The translations under genes and the position numbers were made by a program. Of a stretch of 64,000 nt of DNA, positions 11,012 to 20,583 are shown piece after piece (position 1 is the stretch's first letter; each line of letters begins with the position of its first letter). The DNA lies in the NCBI RefSeq assembly GCF_038069945.1, contig NZ_JBBPEV010000001.1, forward strand, positions 310,001 through 374,000. The letters run 5' to 3'. The notes under the pieces were generated by a model that did not search any database, had not been told where the DNA came from, and worked only from the letters and a program-made list of their open reading frames with translations. Source of the DNA: Aquabacterium sp. A3. GTDB lineage: Bacteria; Pseudomonadota; Gammaproteobacteria; Burkholderiales; Burkholderiaceae_C.

Positions 11012-11836
11012 TCAATAAATGAGGCGATCCGGGCGGATGTCGCGCAAGATGGTGGTGGCGATTTCTTCAATCGACTTGTGGGTGGACGACAGCCAGGCAA
11101 TGCCCTCGCGGCGCATCATGGATTCGGCCGCACTCACCTCGGTGCGGCAGTTCAGCAAGCTGGCGTACTTGCTGTTGGGCCGCCGCTCATTGCGGATCTG
11201 GCTCAAACGCTCCGGGTCGATCGTCAGGCCAAAGCATTTCTTTTTATAGGGTTTGAGCATCGTGGGCAGAAAGCCCCGATCAAAGTCCTCCGGGATCAAC
11301 GGCACATTGGCCGCCTTGATGCCATGTTGCATGGCCAGGTACAGCGATGTGGGTGTCTTGCCACATCGGCTGACGCCCACCAGCACCACATCGGCCTCGT
11401 CCAGATTGCGAGCCGACTGACCGTCGTCGTGCTCCAGGGCAAAGTTGATGGCCTCGATCCGGTTGTTGTACTCGCGGTCCTGGCTGGCATCGCTGAAGCG
11501 CCCCACCCGGTGGTTGGACTTCATGTTGAACTCTTCTTCCAGCGGCTCGACAAAGGTCTTGATCACGTCAAACACCTTGCCGCGGCATCCTTTGAGAATG
11601 TCCAGCACCTCGTCATTCGCCATGGTGCTGAACACGATGGGGGGCTTGCCCTCGCGCTCGGCCGCTGCGTTGATCTCACGCACCACCTGATGCGCCTTGT
11701 CCACCGTGTCGATGAATGGACGTCGCACATGGCGTGGTTTGACGGCGAACTGAGCCAACACGGAGTTACCCATGGTCTCTGCGGTGATACCAGTGCCATC
11801 GGAGATGAAAAAAACGCTGCGGTCGGGCATGTGCAT
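11012..11836 (-). CDS. ppsR: PEP synthase regulatory protein (bifunctional kinase/pyrophosphorylase)
   Basis: 274-residue member of the PSRP (DUF299) family. These proteins inactivate PEP synthase by ADP-dependent phosphorylation of a threonine and reactivate it by phosphate-dependent removal. The start reads MHMPDRSVFFISDGTGITAE, as in the family, and the nucleotide-binding loop is GVSRCGKTPTS. It is divergent from its target ppsA, the standard arrangement. The ATG at 11836 has AGG at a suitable distance; ATG 11830 is the alternative. Longer upstream reading lacks family similarity. Confidence 0.93.
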   Translation of the reverse strand: MHMPDRSVFFISDGTGITAETMGNSVLAQFAVKPRHVRRPFIDTVDKAHQVVREINAAAEREGKPPIVFSTMANDEVLDILKGCRGKVFDVIKTFVEPLEEEFNMKSNHRVGRFSDASQDREYNNRIEAINFALEHDDGQSARNLDEADVVLVGVSRCGKTPTSLYLAMQHGIKAANVPLIPEDFDRGFLPTMLKPYKKKCFGLTIDPERLSQIRNERRPNSKYASLLNCRTEVSAAESMMRREGIAWLSSTHKSIEEIATTILRDIRPDRLIY

Positions 11837-12035
11837 GGATCGCCTGTCTGAGGGGGGCGCCAAGGGAAGATTTCCACAAAGCGGCGCATGGGTGTGAAAT
11901 CGGTGGAGCCGTGATGATAGGCCTGACCCTACAATCAGATCCACATTCGCGTCATGTCATTGCGTGCCCACATCAGAACAACAGGCTTGCAACCCATGAC
12001 GCCACCGGTTTTTTTCACCATCCTGGAGCTTTTGT
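11837..12035. promoter_or_regulatory. Divergent ppsR/ppsA promoter region
   Basis: 199 bases without a gene between divergent starts. A TACAAT hexamer at 11930-11935 on the plus strand is a candidate -10 for ppsA, without a good -35. GGAG precedes the ppsA ATG. I see no clear operator dyad. Confidence 0.35.
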
Positions 12036-14441
12036 ATGACCCAACGCTTTGAGCCGACCGCCCTGGTCGTGCCCTTCGAGCAATTGCGCATGGACGACGT
12101 TGAAGCCGTCGGGGGCAAGAATGCCTCGCTCGGCGAAATGATCTCCCAGCTGCCCGAGGGCGTCCGCGTGCCCACCGGCTTTGCCACCACTGCTCACGCG
12201 TTCCGCGAATTTTTGAAACACGATGGCCTGACGGAGCGCATCAGCCAGCGCCTGGCCACCTTGGACACCGACGACGTTCGCGCCCTGGCCGCCGCCGGCG
12301 CCGAAATCCGTGGCTGGGTCGAGGCACAACCTTTCCCGGCCGATCTGGAACAAGCCATCCGCACCGCCTACGCCAAGTTGGCCGGCGACAACCCCGATGC
12401 GTCATTCGCCGTGCGTTCGTCAGCCACGGCCGAAGACTTGCCCGACGCCTCGTTCGCCGGCCAGCAAGAAACCTTCCTGAACGTGGTGGGCATTGACGAC
12501 ATCCTGCACAAGATGAAGGAAGTGTTCGCCTCGCTGTACAACGACCGCGCCATCTCCTACCGCGTGCACAAGGGCTTCGCGCACGACGTGGTGGCCTTGT
12601 CGGCCGGCGTGCAACGCATGGTGCGCTCGGACATCGGTGCTGCGGGCGTCATGTTCACCATCGACACAGAGTCCGGTTTTTCGGACGTGGTCTTCATCAC
12701 CTCCAGCTATGGCCTGGGTGAAACCGTGGTGCAAGGCGCCGTCAACCCCGACGAGTTCTACGTCCACAAGCCCGCGCTCAAGGCCGGCAAGCAGGCGGTC
12801 ATCCGCCGCAACCTGGGCTCCAAGCTCATCAAGATGGAGTTCTCCACGCCCGATGAGAAGGCCGCCACCGGCAAGCTGGTCAAAACCGTGGACACCACGG
12901 TGGAAGCCCGCAACCGCTACAGCCTCAGCAATGACGATGTGATGGAGCTGGCCCGCTATGCCCTGATCATTGAAGAGCATTATGGCCGCCCCATGGACAT
13001 CGAATGGGGCAAGGACGGCACCGACGGAAAGTTGTACATCCTGCAGGCTCGCCCCGAGACCGTGAAGAGTCAGCAACAAGGCAAGGCCGAGCAGCGCTAC
13101 AAGCTCAAGAGCTCGGGCACCGTGCTGGCCGAAGGCCGCGCCATCGGCCAGAAGATCGGCACCGGCCCCGTGCGCATCGTGCACAACATCGCCGAGATGG
13201 ACAAGGTGCAGCCCGGTGACGTACTGGTCACTGACATGACCGACCCCAACTGGGAGCCGGTGATGAAGCGCGCCAGCGCCATCGTCACCAACCGTGGTGG
13301 CCGCACCTGCCACGCCGCCATCATCGCCCGTGAACTGGGCATCCCGGCCGTGGTGGGCTGCGGCAACGCCACCGACCGCCTGCTCGATGGCACCCTGGTG
13401 ACCGTGGCCTGTTCTGAAGGTGACACGGGCTACATCTACGAAGGCCTGCTGGAAACCGAAATCACCGAGGTGACCCGCGGTGAAATGCCCCACATCGGCC
13501 TGAAGATCATGATGAACGTGGGCAACCCGCAACTGGCCTTCGACTTCTGCCAGATGCCCAACAGTGGCGTGGGTCTGGCGCGGCTGGAGTTCATCATCAA
13601 CAACAACATCGGCGTGCACCCCAAGGCCATCCTCGACTACCCCAACGTCGACAATGACCTCAAAAAAGCCGTCGAATCGGTGGCGCGTGGTCACGCATCA
13701 CCCCGCGCCTTCTATGTGGACAAACTGGCCGAAGGCGTGGCCACCATCGCGGCCGCGTTCTACCCCAAGCCGGTCATCGTGCGCCTGTCAGACTTCAAGT
13801 CCAACGAGTACAAGAAGCTGATCGGCGGCTCACGCTACGAGCCCGAAGAAGAAAACCCCATGCTGGGCTTCCGTGGCGCCTCGCGCTACATCTCGGAAGA
13901 GTTTGGCGAGGCCTTTGCCATGGAATGCGAAGCGCTCAAGCGTGTGCGCAACGACATGGGCCTGAACAACGTCGAGATCATGGTGCCCTTCGTGCGCACC
14001 TTGAAGCAGGGCGAGCGTGTCACCCAGATGCTGGCCGATCACGGCCTGGTGCGTGCAGCCAAGGGCGGCACCGATGGACTGCGCGTGATCATGATGTGCG
14101 AAGTGCCGAGCAACGCCATCCTGGCCGAGCAGTTCCTGGAGTTCTTCGACGGCATGTCCATCGGCTCGAACGACCTGACCCAGCTCACCCTGGGCCTGGA
14201 CCGCGACTCGGGGCTGGAGTTGCTGGCCCATGATTTCGACGAACGGGATCCCGCCGTGAAGGCCATGATCTCACGCGCCATCGCCGCTTGCCGGGCCACC
14301 GGCAAATACATTGGCATTTGCGGTCAAGGCCCGTCTGATCACCCCGACTTTGCAGACTGGCTGGCCGCAGAGGGCATTGTGTCGATCTCGCTGAACCCAG
14401 ACACCGTGGTCGACACCTGGCAACGCCTGGCCGCCCGATGA
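12036..14441 (+). CDS. ppsA: Phosphoenolpyruvate synthase
   Basis: 801-residue enzyme making PEP from pyruvate and ATP, the gluconeogenic entry needed on C3/C4 acids. Three domains are visible: N-terminal ATP-grasp (about 20-350, starts [11 protein letters not shown]), the swivelling phospho-histidine domain with [10 protein letters not shown], and a C-terminal PEP-binding barrel ending with NPDTVVDTW. His426 is the catalytic histidine and Thr424, two residues before it, is the expected target of PpsR. Length matches the family. Start ATG has TGGAG upstream and a terminator follows the stop. Confidence 0.97.
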   Translation: MTQRFEPTALVVPFEQLRMDDVEAVGGKNASLGEMISQLPEGVRVPTGFATTAHAFREFLKHDGLTERISQRLATLDTDDVRALAAAGAEIRGWVEAQPFPADLEQAIRTAYAKLAGDNPDASFAVRSSATAEDLPDASFAGQQETFLNVVGIDDILHKMKEVFASLYNDRAISYRVHKGFAHDVVALSAGVQRMVRSDIGAAGVMFTIDTESGFSDVVFITSSYGLGETVVQGAVNPDEFYVHKPALKAGKQAVIRRNLGSKLIKMEFSTPDEKAATGKLVKTVDTTVEARNRYSLSNDDVMELARYALIIEEHYGRPMDIEWGKDGTDGKLYILQARPETVKSQQQGKAEQRYKLKSSGTVLAEGRAIGQKIGTGPVRIVHNIAEMDKVQPGDVLVTDMTDPNWEPVMKRASAIVTNRGGRTCHAAIIARELGIPAVVGCGNATDRLLDGTLVTVACSEGDTGYIYEGLLETEITEVTRGEMPHIGLKIMMNVGNPQLAFDFCQMPNSGVGLARLEFIINNNIGVHPKAILDYPNVDNDLKKAVESVARGHASPRAFYVDKLAEGVATIAAAFYPKPVIVRLSDFKSNEYKKLIGGSRYEPEEENPMLGFRGASRYISEEFGEAFAMECEALKRVRNDMGLNNVEIMVPFVRTLKQGERVTQMLADHGLVRAAKGGTDGLRVIMMCEVPSNAILAEQFLEFFDGMSIGSNDLTQLTLGLDRDSGLELLAHDFDERDPAVKAMISRAIAACRATGKYIGICGQGPSDHPDFADWLAAEGIVSISLNPDTVVDTWQRLAAR

Positions 14442-14462
14442 GTTCTGGCACTGCCCAGTGAA

Positions 14463-14487
14463 AGGCCGCCCAACGGGCGGCTTTTTG
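14463..14487 (+). terminator. Rho-independent terminator after ppsA
   Basis: GCCGCCC (14465-14471), loop AAC, GGGCGGC (14475-14481), then five T. Compact and perfect. Confidence 0.93.
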
Positions 14488-14488
14488 T

Positions 14489-14497
14489 TGCTATACT
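14489..14497 (+). promoter_or_regulatory. Extended -10 promoter for the rpsF operon
   Basis: TGCTATACT lies immediately after the ppsA terminator and about 130 bases before rpsF. It has the TGn extension and a 5/6 match to TATAAT; no convincing -35, since that position falls in the terminator stem. Confidence 0.55.
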
Positions 14498-14504
14498 AGC
14501 GGGC

Positions 14505-14628
14505 TTTCCCAAATGTTGGGCGGCAGGCTTTTTTCGCCTGCTGCCACAACCCTTGCCGTCTGCGGGTTTGACGCTTCGCGACGGCTTCCATCCCACCGTC
14601 TTCGGTGGGGAATCCACAAGGAGTCACC
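14505..14628 (+). promoter_or_regulatory. Structured rpsF leader, candidate S6:S18 autoregulatory RNA
   Basis: The leader contains four possible hairpins: CCCAA/TTGGG (14508-14520), GCAGGC/GCCTGC around a T-run (14523-14541), GCCGTC/GACGGC (14555-14585) and CCCACCG-TCTT-CGGTGGG (14592-14609), the last just before the AAGGAG of rpsF. An RNA motif bound by the S6:S18 complex, built around a CCG in a stem-loop before rpsF, is known in many bacteria. The match here is by position and the CACCG hairpin only. Confidence 0.45.
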
Positions 14629-14994
14629 ATGCGTCACTATGAAATCATCGTGCTGATCCACCCGGATCAAAGCGAACAGGTTCCGGCCATGCTGGAGCGC
14701 TACAAGACCCTGATCACCAGCAATGGTGGCCAGGTTCACCGTGTTGAAGACTGGGGTCGTCGCCAACTGGCCTACCAGATCAACAAGCTGGCCAAGGCCC
14801 ATTACCTGTGCCTGAACATCGAAATCAGCAAGGAAACCCTGGCTGAACTCGAAACCGGCTTCAAGTTCAACGATGCCGTGCTGCGTCACCTGACCGTGCT
14901 GAAGGACAAGGCTGAAACCGCCCCGTCCGTCATGATGAAGCAAGTCGAGCGTGAAGAGGCCCGCAAGGCCCAGCAGGAGCAAGCCACCGCCTGA
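14629..14994 (+). CDS. rpsF: 30S ribosomal protein S6
   Basis: 121-residue S6, which binds the central domain of 16S rRNA as a heterodimer with S18. It begins [18 protein letters not shown] and contains the [16 protein letters not shown] segment typical of bacterial S6. The ATG at 14629 follows AAGGAG at eight bases; an upstream in-frame GTG (14605) lies within the leader hairpin and is rejected. First gene of rpsF-priB-rpsR-rplI. Confidence 0.97.
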   Translation: MRHYEIIVLIHPDQSEQVPAMLERYKTLITSNGGQVHRVEDWGRRQLAYQINKLAKAHYLCLNIEISKETLAELETGFKFNDAVLRHLTVLKDKAETAPSVMMKQVEREEARKAQQEQATA

Positions 14995-15016
14995 TTGGCG
15001 TTGACGCCGGCTGTTC

Positions 15017-15307
15017 ATGAACCGCGTTGAGTTGTCCGCGCAGATCATCGAACGCAAGGCGCTGCGATACACCCCCGCCGGACTGCCCGCCCTGGATCTG
15101 GTGCTTGCGCACGAATCCGAGGTGACCGAAGCCCAGCAAAGCCGTCAGGTCAAGCTGGAACTCAGGGCTGTGGCACTTGGCCCCATGGCCGAGCTGCTCA
15201 ACCGGATGGACGCTGGCAAGCCTTTCAGGCTCACCGGCTTTCTGGGTGCCCCTCGCAACGGCCGCGGCGTGTTGCTTCACATCACCGACATCCACGACAT
15301 CGTTTAA
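15017..15307 (+). CDS. priB: Primosomal replication protein N (PriB)
   Basis: 96-residue single-domain OB-fold protein that joins PriA at stalled forks for replication restart. It starts MNRVELSAQIIERKALRYTP and keeps the PriB-style GLPALDLVLAHES and FLGAPRNGRGVLLHI strands. Its place between rpsF and rpsR is the classical one in beta- and gamma-proteobacteria. The gene ends with TAA, unlike most here. Start lacks a strong Shine-Dalgarno, so coupling with rpsF is likely. Confidence 0.93.
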   Translation: MNRVELSAQIIERKALRYTPAGLPALDLVLAHESEVTEAQQSRQVKLELRAVALGPMAELLNRMDAGKPFRLTGFLGAPRNGRGVLLHITDIHDIV

Positions 15308-15328
15308 CCATATTCTGAGAGGTCCATC

Positions 15329-15622
15329 ATGGCTGCTCCCCGCTCCAAGAACGGCAAGTTCTCCAAAGACCGCAAGGGCAAGCGCAATTCGCAATCCCTG
15401 CTGTTCCGCCGCAAGCGCTTCTGCCGCTTCACCGTCGCTGGCGTCGAACAAATCGACTACAAGGACGTCGACACCCTGCGCGACTTCATCGCTGAAAACG
15501 GCAAGATCATCCCCGCACGCCTGACCGGCACCCGCGCGATCTACCAGCGTCAGCTGACCACCGCCATCAAGCGCGCCCGTTTCCTGGCTCTGCTGCCTTA
15601 CAGCGACCAGCACAAGGTCTAA
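15329..15622 (+). CDS. rpsR: 30S ribosomal protein S18
   Basis: 97-residue S18, partner of S6 on the 30S platform. The conserved core [20 protein letters not shown] and [11 protein letters not shown] is present; the basic N-terminal tail ([14 protein letters not shown]) is slightly longer than in E. coli, as is common in Burkholderiales. Start ATG has GAGAGG upstream. Part of the rpsF operon. Confidence 0.97.
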   Translation: MAAPRSKNGKFSKDRKGKRNSQSLLFRRKRFCRFTVAGVEQIDYKDVDTLRDFIAENGKIIPARLTGTRAIYQRQLTTAIKRARFLALLPYSDQHKV

Positions 15623-15634
15623 GGAGTTCTCGTC

Positions 15635-16087
15635 ATGCAAATCATCCTGCTGGAAAAAGTCGCCAACCTGGGCAACCTGGGTGATGTGGTCAAGGTCAAG
15701 GACGGCTATGCCCGTAACTTCCTGATCCCCACCGGCCAGGCCCGTCGTGCCACCGACGCTGCCGTCAAGGAATTCGAAGCCCGTCGCGCCGAGCTGGAAA
15801 AGGTGCAGGCTGAAAAGCTGGCCGCTGCCCAAGCTCTGGGCGAAAAGCTCAATGGCAAGACCGTCTCGCTGACCCAAAAGGCTGGCGTGGATGGCCGCCT
15901 GTTTGGCTCGGTCACCAACCACGACGTGGCTGACGCCCTCAAGGCCGCTGGCTTCGACGTGGCCAAGCAGCAAGTGCGCATGCCCAATGGTCCCCTGAAG
16001 ACCACGGGTGAGCACGCTGTGACCGTGTCGCTGCACACCGACGTGACCGTTGACGTGACCGTGGCCGTGGTCGGCGAAACCGCCTGA
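15635..16087 (+). CDS. rplI: 50S ribosomal protein L9
   Basis: 150-residue L9, which binds near the L1 stalk base and helps keep the reading frame. It opens with [19 protein letters not shown] and [13 protein letters not shown], the L9 signature, followed by the long connecting helix rich in Ala, Glu and Lys and a C-terminal domain. AAGGAG precedes the ATG. Last gene of the ribosomal operon before a strong terminator. Confidence 0.97.
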   Translation: MQIILLEKVANLGNLGDVVKVKDGYARNFLIPTGQARRATDAAVKEFEARRAELEKVQAEKLAAAQALGEKLNGKTVSLTQKAGVDGRLFGSVTNHDVADALKAAGFDVAKQQVRMPNGPLKTTGEHAVTVSLHTDVTVDVTVAVVGETA

Positions 16088-16125
16088 TCCCCCTGGGTCC
16101 CCCTCGGCATCCCTCGGGGTGCCTC

Positions 16126-16158
16126 ACAAAGCCGGCCTTGAGCCGGCTTTGTCATTTC
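16126..16158 (+). terminator. Rho-independent terminator after rplI
   Basis: ACAAAGCCGGC (16126-16136), loop CTTGA, GCCGGCTTTGT (16142-16152): an 11-bp perfect stem with the T-run partly inside the stem and more T at 16155-16157. Confidence 0.88.
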
Positions 16159-16182
16159 TGGCCCTTCCTGGTGCCTGCGCGC

Positions 16183-16191
16183 TTATCCACA
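16183..16191 (+). promoter_or_regulatory. Perfect DnaA-box match upstream of dnaB
   Basis: TTATCCACA matches the strict E. coli DnaA box TTATNCACA, 79 bases before the dnaB start. Weaker relatives (TGTCCACAG, TGCCCACAG) follow within 50 bases. A single strong box before a replication gene suggests DnaA control of dnaB or a DnaA titration site; binding is not shown by sequence alone. Confidence 0.6.
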
Positions 16192-16270
16192 CAGTTCCCC
16201 AGGAAACCCCAGGGATGTCCACAGCCTTGCCCACAGGCGTGTGCGGACTTCCCGCCTATGATCACACCCC

Positions 16271-17704
16271 ATGGCTGCCGTATTTCCAACCTCATTTCCT
16301 GCCTCGGGCTCACCCAACTCCACCTCAGACGAAGTGGCCAAGCTGCGGGTGCCACCACACTCCATCGAGGCTGAACAGAGCGTGCTGGGAGGCCTGCTGC
16401 TGGACAACAGCGCCTGGGACCGCGCCTCGGACATCCTTCACGACAGCGACTTCTATCGCCTTGAGCATCAGCTGATCTTCGTGGCCGTTCAGAAACTGGT
16501 GAACGCCTCCAAACCAGCCGATGTGATCACGGTGTACGAACAGCTCCAGATGATGGGCAAAGGCGACGATGTGGGTGGGCTAGCCTACCTCAACGCGCTG
16601 GCCCAGTCGGTGCCCAGCGCGGCCAACATCCGCCGTTACGCCGAGATCGTCCGCGAGCGCGCGGTGCTGCGCAAACTGGTCTCGGCCTCCGACGAGATCG
16701 CCACCAATGCCTTCAATCCGCAAGGCCGCACGGTGTCGGACATCCTGGACGAGGCCGAAGCCAAGATCATGAAGATCGGCGAGGAAGGCAGCCGCAACAA
16801 GCAGGGCTTCCACGCCATGGATGGCCTGGTGGTTGACCTGCTCGACCGCGTTCAGGAGCTGGCCGACAACGGTGCCGAAGACGTCACCGGGGTACGCACC
16901 GGCTTCATCGACCTCGACAAGATGACGGCCGGCCTGCAAAAAGGCGACCTCATCATCCTGGCGGCCCGTCCCTCGATGGGTAAAACAGCCTTCGCGCTGA
17001 ACATCGGTGAGAACGTCGCCGTCAACGAGGGGCTGCCCGTGGCGGTGTTCTCGATGGAAATGGGCGCCTCGCAACTGGCACTGCGGATGGTGGGCTCCAT
17101 CGGCCGCATCAACCAGCAGAACCTGCGCACCGGCCGCCTCAGCGACGACGAGTGGAGCCGCCTGAGCGAAACCGTTGAGAAGCTGCGCACGGCCAACGTC
17201 TTCATCGACGAAACGCCGGGGCTCTCCCCCAACGAGCTGCGTGCCCGTGCACGACGCCTGGCGCGTCAGTTCGGCGGCACACTGGGCCTGATCATCATCG
17301 ACTACCTGCAGCTGATGAGCGGCTCTGGAGGCAACGAAGAAAACCGCGCCACCGTGATCGGTGAAATCTCGCGGGGCTTGAAGGCCCTCGCCAAAGAACT
17401 GCAATGCCCGGTGATCGCGCTGTCGCAGCTCAACCGTTCGGTTGAAACCCGCCCGGACAAGCGCCCCATGATGTCCGACTTGCGCGAATCCGGTGCCATC
17501 GAACAGGATGCCGACGTCATCATGTTCATCTACCGCGACGAGTACTACAACAAGGAATCGAAGATTCCCGGCACGGCCGAGATCATCATCGGCAAACAGC
17601 GTAACGGCCCGGTGGGCAGCATGCACCTGGCCTTCCTGAAGGCCAACACACGGTTCGAGAACCTGGCACCGGGCACCTACGTCGGCGAAGGTGATCAGTA
17701 CTGA
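16271..17704 (+). CDS. dnaB: Replicative DNA helicase DnaB
   Basis: 477-residue hexameric helicase of the replisome. The N-terminal domain (about 30-130) begins VPPHSIEAEQSVLGGLLLD, followed by a linker and a RecA-like C-terminal domain with Walker A RPSMGKT (Lys238), Walker B LIIIDYLQLM and a terminal GPVGSMHLAF segment. Intact, no intein. It has its own upstream region after the rplI terminator, with a DnaA box. No clear Shine-Dalgarno before the ATG at 16271. Its TGA shares a TGATCA palindrome with the convergent thioredoxin gene. Confidence 0.97.
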   Translation: MAAVFPTSFPASGSPNSTSDEVAKLRVPPHSIEAEQSVLGGLLLDNSAWDRASDILHDSDFYRLEHQLIFVAVQKLVNASKPADVITVYEQLQMMGKGDDVGGLAYLNALAQSVPSAANIRRYAEIVRERAVLRKLVSASDEIATNAFNPQGRTVSDILDEAEAKIMKIGEEGSRNKQGFHAMDGLVVDLLDRVQELADNGAEDVTGVRTGFIDLDKMTAGLQKGDLIILAARPSMGKTAFALNIGENVAVNEGLPVAVFSMEMGASQLALRMVGSIGRINQQNLRTGRLSDDEWSRLSETVEKLRTANVFIDETPGLSPNELRARARRLARQFGGTLGLIIIDYLQLMSGSGGNEENRATVIGEISRGLKALAKELQCPVIALSQLNRSVETRPDKRPMMSDLRESGAIEQDADVIMFIYRDEYYNKESKIPGTAEIIIGKQRNGPVGSMHLAFLKANTRFENLAPGTYVGEGDQY

Positions 17705-18142
17705 TCACAGCCCGTGACGGGCCAGCCAGGCTCGCAACTGTGGTGCAGGCAAGGCGCCCGACACCCGGTCCAGTTCCCGCCCGCCTTTGAACAACGCCAG
17801 CGTCGGGATGCTGCGAATCTGATGGCGTGCGCCGGCGTCCGGGTGGGCCTCGGTGTCCAGCTTGGCGAAGCGAACGAGGCCTGCGTAGGTGGCTGCGGCT
17901 TGTTGAAATGTGGGCGCAAACGCACGACACGGTCCGCACCAGGGAGCCCAGAAGTCCACCAGCACCGGCAAGCCGTCGCGGGTCAAGAGCCGCTGCAAAC
18001 CAGCGCCATCCACAGACACCGGCTCAGACGGCAGGATGGCACCACCGCAGCGGCCGCAACTGGGGCCATCGTGCAATCTTGCCGTCGGAACGCGGTTGAT
18101 GGCCTGACAGTGCGGGCAGACCAGTTCCAATGATTCGCTCAT
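17705..18142 (-). CDS. trxC: Thioredoxin 2 (zinc-binding thioredoxin)
   Basis: 145-residue cytoplasmic disulfide reductase of the TrxC type. The N terminus has two CxxC pairs, Cys9/Cys12 and Cys29/Cys32, forming a zinc site found in thioredoxin 2 but not thioredoxin 1. The redox site WCGPC is at 68-72 and cis-proline IPTLALF follows. GGAGGG precedes the ATG. Convergent with dnaB; in other bacteria trxC is induced by oxidative stress, but no OxyR site was identified here. Confidence 0.92.
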   Translation of the reverse strand: MSESLELVCPHCQAINRVPTARLHDGPSCGRCGGAILPSEPVSVDGAGLQRLLTRDGLPVLVDFWAPWCGPCRAFAPTFQQAAATYAGLVRFAKLDTEAHPDAGARHQIRSIPTLALFKGGRELDRVSGALPAPQLRAWLARHGL

Positions 18143-18198
18143 GAGACCCTCCTGATACCCCAGGTGGTTTCTGGTGGTCAGATTTCAAGAGTACAAAG

Positions 18199-18234
18199 CA
18201 AAGCCCGCTGGGTGTGAACACCGAGCGGGCTTTG
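18199..18234 (-). terminator. Terminator hairpin after the Bax-inhibitor-type gene
   Basis: CAAAGCCCGCT (18199-18209) pairs perfectly with AGCGGGCTTTG (18224-18234) around a 14-base loop. On the minus strand it follows the BI-1 family gene and precedes trxC. The T-rich end of the stem serves as a weak U-run. Confidence 0.65.
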
Positions 18235-18273
18235 TGTCGGCGGCCAGCGCGTCAGCTGGCCATCACCGAGCGT

Positions 18274-18972
18274 TCAGTCATCGCTGCCGCCAAATGCGGT
18301 GAATAAGTGCAGCAAAGACGAGAAGATGTTGTAAACATCAAGGTACACCGCCAAGGTGGCCGTGATGTAGTTGGTCTCGCCACCATCGATGATGCGCTTG
18401 AGATCGTAGAGCAAATAAGCCGAAAACACGACCGCCACCAGCGCAGAAATGGTCAGAGACAGCGCGGGGATCTGCAGGAAGATGTTGGCCACGATGGCGG
18501 CCAGGATGACCAGCATGCCCACGAACAGCATCTTGCCCATGCCCGACAGATCACGTTTGATGCTGCCGGCCAGGGTGGCCATGGCCGCAAAAATGACAGC
18601 GGTGGTGCCAAACGCCAGGGTGATGATCTGGGTGCCGTTGGACAGGCTGGTGACGTAGCCCAGCATGCGAGACAGCATCAGCCCCATGAAAAAGGTGAAG
18701 CCCAATAGCAGCGCCACGCCAATGCCGGAGTTCTTGAACTTCTCGATGGCAAAAAAGAAGCCGAACGCCACGCCCATGAACACCATCAGGCCAATCAGTG
18801 GCTTGCCGGCAAAGAACGTGAAGCCCATGGCCATGCCCAGCCACGCCCCCAGCACGGTGGGCACCATCGACAAGGCCAACAGGGCGTAAGTGTTGCGCAG
18901 CACACGTTGTCGTGCCTGTGCGCCCAAGGCATTGCCATAAACCGCTTCAACGGTTCGCATGGATTGGTTCAT
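18274..18972 (-). CDS. Bax inhibitor-1/YccA family membrane protein
   Basis: 232-residue protein with about seven transmembrane helices and a short charged N terminus. The family pattern is visible in VLRNTYALLALSMVPTVLGA, the glycine-rich LLLGFTFFMGLMLS helix and the C-terminal LYDLKRIIDGGETNYI loop holding the acidic residues linked to ion or proton leak in this family. YccA-type members can inhibit FtsH in E. coli; whether this one does is unknown. GGAGGA precedes the ATG; a TAAAAT -10-like box lies upstream at 19003-19008. Confidence 0.88.
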   Translation of the reverse strand: MNQSMRTVEAVYGNALGAQARQRVLRNTYALLALSMVPTVLGAWLGMAMGFTFFAGKPLIGLMVFMGVAFGFFFAIEKFKNSGIGVALLLGFTFFMGLMLSRMLGYVTSLSNGTQIITLAFGTTAVIFAAMATLAGSIKRDLSGMGKMLFVGMLVILAAIVANIFLQIPALSLTISALVAVVFSAYLLYDLKRIIDGGETNYITATLAVYLDVYNIFSSLLHLFTAFGGSDD

Positions 18973-19053
18973 GTGTCCTCCATTGTTTCAATCAGTGAGG
19001 TGATTTTAGGGGAATTCGGTCAGAAGGGCACGGCCATGAGGCCCATCAGGTTT

Positions 19054-19923
19054 TTATGGCCTGCCGTGTGCCCCTTGCCGCATGCTCTCATACAGGCAAA
19101 TCGCGGCGGCGGCGGCCACATTGAGCGACTCCTCGCCCCCTGGCTGAGGAATGCGTACCTGCCATTCGCAACGCGCCAGCACCTCGGGTGCCACGCCCTG
19201 CCCCTCGTGCCCAAACACCCACGCACACGGAGTCGGCAGGGTCAAAGAAGTCAGCGTGTGGGGGGTTTGCAAGCTGGTGGCCACGCAGGCAAGCTGCAAG
19301 GCCACCAAATCGTCCGGCAAGGCCTGCTCGACCAGGTGCAAGCCAAAATGCGCGCCCATGCCCGCACGCAGCACCTTGGCCGACCACAGGGCGGCCGTGC
19401 CCTTGAGCGCCAACACCTGGCGCACGCCCATGGCCGCCGCTGTGCGCAGGATGCTGCCCACATTGCCGGCATCCTGAACGCGGTCCAGCACCACCGTCGG
19501 CACCCCCGGGCGCACCCCCGAGCTGGCACCACTGTGATCTGAGTGTATCGACACCAAGGACGTCAGAAAGCCAATCCGCGCCGGGGTGTCCAGTCCGCTG
19601 AAATGTCGCCACAGCGCATCAGGAACCACCACCACCTCGTCAGCCCTGCACGCCAGTTGGGTCAGGTGAATCGCATGAGGGTCAGCGGTCTGAGCGCGCC
19701 CATGTTCGCCCAACCAGACACTTTCAGCGATCACCGCCCGCCCAAGGCAACGACCTCTCTCACGCGCCGCAAGGCCCAGATGGTCGCCCTCCAGCCACAC
19801 CTGCCCCAGCTTGCGGTAGGCGGTGGCGTCCTGGCTCAGTTTACGGATGAGCTGGATCAGGGCGTTATCGCGCGAGCTGATCGACAGCACGCGGCGAGGT
19901 GCAGAGGACGTCTGACCGGTCAT
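19054..19923 (-). CDS. SpoU/TrmH-family RNA 2'-O-ribose methyltransferase
   Basis: 289-residue methyltransferase with the trefoil-knot SPOUT fold. The three family motifs are present: motif 1 [18 protein letters not shown], motif 2 [10 protein letters not shown] and motif 3 [17 protein letters not shown]. An N-terminal substrate-binding region precedes the catalytic domain, as in RlmB-like enzymes. The exact RNA target (rRNA or tRNA) cannot be told from sequence. Its ATG overlaps the rnhB stop by four bases, so it is the last gene of the rpsB-to-rnhB run. Confidence 0.88.
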   Translation of the reverse strand: MTGQTSSAPRRVLSISSRDNALIQLIRKLSQDATAYRKLGQVWLEGDHLGLAARERGRCLGRAVIAESVWLGEHGRAQTADPHAIHLTQLACRADEVVVVPDALWRHFSGLDTPARIGFLTSLVSIHSDHSGASSGVRPGVPTVVLDRVQDAGNVGSILRTAAAMGVRQVLALKGTAALWSAKVLRAGMGAHFGLHLVEQALPDDLVALQLACVATSLQTPHTLTSLTLPTPCAWVFGHEGQGVAPEVLARCEWQVRIPQPGGEESLNVAAAAAICLYESMRQGAHGRP

Positions 19924-20570
19924 GCGCCTCCCCTGGTCAGCGACGGGGCTGGCACCAGCCCGAGCGCCACCTTGACCGGTCCGAAACTGCGCCGATGCTC
20001 AGGCGTTGCGCCGTGTTGGGTCAATGCGGCCAGATGCTCGGCAGTGGGGTAGCCCTTGTGGCTGTCAAAACCGTGGTGAGGGTAGCGAATGTGCAGCGCA
20101 TCACACAAGCGATCACGGTGCACCTTGGCCAGGATCGAGGCTGCGGAAATGGCCTGCACTTTCGAGTCGCCCTTGACGATGGCCTCTGCAGGGATGGTCA
20201 GCGGGGGGACACGGTTGCCGTCCACCTGGACCAGGGCGGGCTTGAGACGCAAGCCCTCCACGGCACGGCGCATGGCCAGCATGGTGGCGTGCAAGATGTT
20301 GAGCCGGTCAATTTCTTCTACGCTGGCTTCGGCGATGCAGCAGCACAAGGCCTTGGCCCGGATCTCATCAAACAAGCGTTCTCGCGCCTTGGCGCTGAGC
20401 TTTTTGGAGTCTGCCAGCCCTGCGATGGGTTGCTGGTCGTCCAGGATCACCGCAGCAGCCACCACGGGGCCGGCCAATGGCCCACGACCGGCTTCATCCA
20501 CACCAGCCAGCAGGCCCACGGTGGGCACCGGCATCAGCAGGTCCAGTTGCACGGGTGCGCCCGCCAGCAT
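19920..20570 (-). CDS. rnhB: Ribonuclease HII
   Basis: 216-residue enzyme that nicks RNA in RNA-DNA hybrids and at single ribonucleotides. The catalytic start [17 protein letters not shown] places Asp25 and Glu26 as metal ligands; [20 protein letters not shown] and the [14 protein letters not shown] segment are also family features. I use the ATG at 20570, after the lpxB stop; an in-frame ATG at 20618 would add 16 basic residues and overlap lpxB by 35 bases. Position after lpxB is conserved in proteobacteria. Confidence 0.94.
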   Translation of the reverse strand: MLAGAPVQLDLLMPVPTVGLLAGVDEAGRGPLAGPVVAAAVILDDQQPIAGLADSKKLSAKARERLFDEIRAKALCCCIAEASVEEIDRLNILHATMLAMRRAVEGLRLKPALVQVDGNRVPPLTIPAEAIVKGDSKVQAISAASILAKVHRDRLCDALHIRYPHHGFDSHKGYPTAEHLAALTQHGATPEHRRSFGPVKVALGLVPAPSLTRGGA

Positions 20571-20583
20571 GGGAGAGGCCTGA

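Noticed and set aside
12420..13694. Minus-strand open frame of 424 codons within ppsA
   Set aside because: Antisense shadow; no ribosome site or family resemblance.
19020..19053. Terminator for the long lipid A run
   Set aside because: Only a GGCC-TCAT-GGCC stem of four pairs without a T-run is present, too weak to call.
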